A stretch of DNA of 64,000 nt. It comes from Conus ventricosus (Eukaryota; Mollusca; Gastropoda; Neogastropoda; Conidae). A program made the position numbers and the translations under genes. Below, piece by piece: positions 61,767-64,000 of this stretch. The notes beneath the pieces are model-generated. The model ran no database searches. It was not told the origin of the DNA and saw only the letters and a list, made by a program, of their open reading frames with translations. Numbering within the stretch: position 1 is the stretch's first letter; each line of letters opens with the position of its first letter. The stretch covers positions 12,088,366 to 12,152,365 of the forward strand of contig CM031628.1 in assembly GCA_018398815.1 (NCBI GenBank), read 5' to 3'.

Positions 61767-64000
61767 ATGGATAGTACAATATTCCATTGGAATATCCGTG
61801 GTCTAAATTCCAACTTCGAGGAGCTGCAGCTTCTGTGTCAGTCTCTAAAACCTTCCGTCGTGGCTCTTCAAGAAACTCAAATTCAGAGCCAGAAGACCTT
61901 TACTCTTTCTGGCTTTAATATTCTTTCGAAACCTGCACAACCATCCACGTTGGGACTGTCGGGCGGTGTTGCCCTTCTCCTACACAAAACTTTGTTGTAT
62001 AGTCCTGTCACTCTGTCTACCTCCCTTCAGGCTGTAGCTGCGAGAGTCACTCTCCACAGACTGTGACAATCTGTTCCCTTTATCTCTCACCTTCTGTCCC
62101 GGTTTGTCGTCAGGACCTTGTCAGTCTGATAGAAGAACTTCTCGACTTTTTTTGCTGTTGGGTGACTTTAACGGTCACAATCCTCTTTGGGGTAGTGCCG
62201 GTACGTCATCCAGAGGTCTGCTAATTGAGGATGTCCTTTCAGACTTGGATTTGTGTTGTCTGAATGACGGATCTGCAACTTATCTCCACTCTTCCTCAGG
62301 TTCACTTTCGTGTTTAGATTTGTCGGTTTGTGACCCCTCGCTGGTCCTGGACTATGAGTGGTCTGTCCATGACGATCTGCACGGAAGTGACCATTTCCCT
62401 GTCCTTCTACAACCTGTATTAACTGCACATGTCTCTGTCTCTCAGCATCTCAATTATAAGAAAGCAAACTGGGATCTATTTGCAGCCCACTATTTCCAAG
62501 GAGTTCCAGGACAACTGGATTTTCTTCAGAGTCCGGACCCAGCAGAATCTCTGACTAATACTATGATTAAATGTGCTAAAGCCTGTATTCCGTGTCTTCT
62601 GACAAACTTCAAATGCCAAAAACACCCTGGTTTGATTCAGATTGCCAACAAATTTCCAAAGTCCGAAAACGGGCTCAGCGTCAGGTATACCATCGACCTT
62701 CGGGTCCCAACGCTCGAGCCCATCAAAAACTCCGTGTAAATCAAGACACACTTTTAAAATCAGTAAACGTCGGTCCTGGAGAAGCTTCTGCTTCAGGCTG
62801 ACATCAAAAACTTCTAAGAAAAAAGTGTGGGAACATCATTAAGAAAATCAAAGGGAAGAACACCTGTCCCACTGTGAACCATCTCAAGTTTTCGGATTCT
62901 TTAATAACAGAGAAGAAAGCAGTTGCTAATCTGCTTGCTTCAACCATTGAAAAGAATTCCTCCTCTTCTAATAAATCAGTCACTTTTGTCAAAAACAAAG
63001 CCCTAAAAGAAAAATCACCCTGCAACTTTTCATCAGACAACATGGAAGACTACAATCTTCCTTTCACATTAAACGAACTGAAATCTGCCTTACTCTCTTG
63101 CAGCGATTCCTCTCCAGGTATAGATGACATTCATTATCAACTATTGAAACATCTTCCGCAAGAAGGTCTGAACTCCTGTTACAGGTATACAACCACGTGT
63201 GGACTACAGGTTGCTTTCCACCCTCTTGGCGGAAAGCCTCATTATTCCCATCCCCAAACCTGGAAAAAGATCTTTCTAATCCATCTAACTACCGTCCCAT
63301 AGCTTTGACCAGCTGTGTCTGTAAATTGATGGAAAAAATGGTCAACTGTAGGCTCATGTGGAAACTCGAAAACCGATGGCCTTTTGGCGAAAGAACAGTG
63401 TGGTTTCCGCAAAACATCGTAGTACAGTTGACCATTTGATTCGTCTGGAATCTACACTTAGGAACGCTTTTTAAACAGACAGCATGCAGTGGCAATTTTC
63501 TTCGACTTGGAGAAGGCCTACGATACACCTGGAAGTCGGGATACTTCATTGATCTCCACGATCTGGGTTTTCGAGGTCATCTTCGCTTTTTATTCAAAAT
63601 TTTTTGGCAGAACGACAGTTTCAGGTCCGGGTTGGCACCACTCTCTCTGATGTCCACGAGCAGGAGTTGGGTGTTCCCCAGGGGAGCATACTGTCTCCTG
63701 CCCTCTTTAGTATTAAAATCAACAACATTGTGAAATCAGTTCAGCAGGGTTCAGACTGCTCATTGTTTGTGGATGATTTCGCTGTCTACGCAACTGGAAG
63801 CCTGTACCCGAGTGTCCAGCGCAGGCTCCACTTTGCGTAGATAAAATCCATCGATGGGCGGATGAAAACGGTTTCACTTTTCTCCAACAAAGACGCAGTG
63901 TATTCACTTCCATAATTTCCGTCAGTTTTTCCAGATCCTGAAATTCAAGTTGGGAAATTTCCCATTCCAGCTGTTTAAAGAGGCCAAATTTCTGGGAGTT
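61767..64000 (+). pseudogene. LINE copy 5 ORF2, partial (endonuclease and RT)
   Basis: Start MDSTIFHWNIRGLN at 61767. The endonuclease shows VALQETQIQSQKTFTLSGFN (open through 62066), LLLGDFNGHNPLWGS, SCLDLSVCDPSLVLDYEWSV and LHGSDHFPVLLQP. The long frame 62104-62739 is open. RT blocks from about 63230 are NYRPIALTSCVCKLMEKMV, FFDLEKAYD, RVGTTLSDVHEQELGVPQGS, ILSPALFSIKINNIV and LFVDDFAVYATGS (63604-63840 open). The window ends in the region after the RT palm. It is broken by about eight one-base indels but is among the better-preserved copies. Confidence 0.92.

Larger units (their letters stand above)
57550..64000 (+). other. Sik3: SIK3 intron, incomplete at the window end
   Basis: It starts with the donor gtaggt. 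The next expected exon (the VLYVLVCGALPF region) was looked for and not found before 64000. The intron holds a 49-bp triplet repeat, a GT tract, a truncated LINE, a 52-bp minisatellite and LINE copy 5. Segments 57703-57900, 57968-58090, 58530-58800 and 59364-59692 are unique with nothing recognised. Confidence 0.75.
59693..64000 (+). mobile_element. LINE copy 5: I-superfamily-like element with complete 5' end, cut by window edge
   Basis: The 5' end ccctccgggggttgcaacct is identical to that of copy 4. The first 245 bases or so follow copy 4 closely. From about 59940 (tgttttctgccttccttatt) the sequence follows subfamily A copies 2 and 3 instead. It carries ORF1 (60428-61741) and the first 2.2 kb of ORF2 (from 61767). 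The 3' end lies beyond the window, so its target-site duplication cannot be checked. Confidence 0.93.

Overview
This window is animal (eukaryotic) genomic DNA, not prokaryotic. It has spliced exons of a conserved protein kinase, very long introns, dense CA/CT/GT microsatellites, several minisatellites, and many non-LTR retrotransposon copies with an endonuclease, reverse transcriptase and RNase H. The style of the LINE and the repeat load suggest a lophotrochozoan, probably a gastropod mollusc. That assignment is an inference.

The only host gene I can support is a salt-inducible kinase of the SIK3 type on the + strand. Three consecutive kinase-domain exons are visible: 7814-7994 (VAIK lysine and alpha-C helix), 56200-56361 (HRDLKAEN catalytic loop) and 57427-57549 (DFG, LKB1 activation-loop site). 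Splice phases match at both junctions. The glycine-rich-loop exon lies upstream of the window and the rest of the kinase lies downstream. Everything else is intronic. The intron between the first two exons is about 48.2 kb. Exon 3 carries two apparent one-base losses in short runs, probably assembly errors.

Layout: 1-7813 upstream intron with 30-bp and 21-bp minisatellites; 7814-7994 exon; 8-16 kb microsatellites and 33-, 35- and 29-bp tandem arrays; 16.06-18.83 kb a 5'-truncated LINE flanked by a duplicated segment of about 1 kb; 18.8-21 kb poor-quality sequence; 21.1-24.0 kb a 30-bp minisatellite carrying a 531-bp inverted-repeat element and a minus-strand LINE fragment; 25.77-31.34 kb LINE inside a 49-bp minisatellite; 34.19-40.10 kb near full-length LINE inside a (CT)n tract; 42.53-48.41 kb full-length LINE with a 13-bp target-site duplication; 49-56 kb microsatellites and intronic sequence; 56.06-56.17 kb a 112-bp LINE tail with a 9-bp target-site duplication next to exon 2; exons 2 and 3; 58.09-58.53 kb truncated LINE; 58.8-59.4 kb 52-bp minisatellite; 59.69 kb to the end, a LINE cut by the window edge.

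The LINE family is about 5.9 kb long. It has a conserved 5' UTR, ORF1 with three zinc knuckles, ORF2 (AP-like endonuclease, RT, RNase H, Cys/His C-terminus), an internal poly-T tract and a (TTATC)n tail. This fits the I superfamily. Two subfamilies occur and share near-identical blocks alternating with diverged blocks, and one copy has a chimeric 5' UTR, which points to template switching or recombination. All seven copies read in the same direction as the kinase gene.
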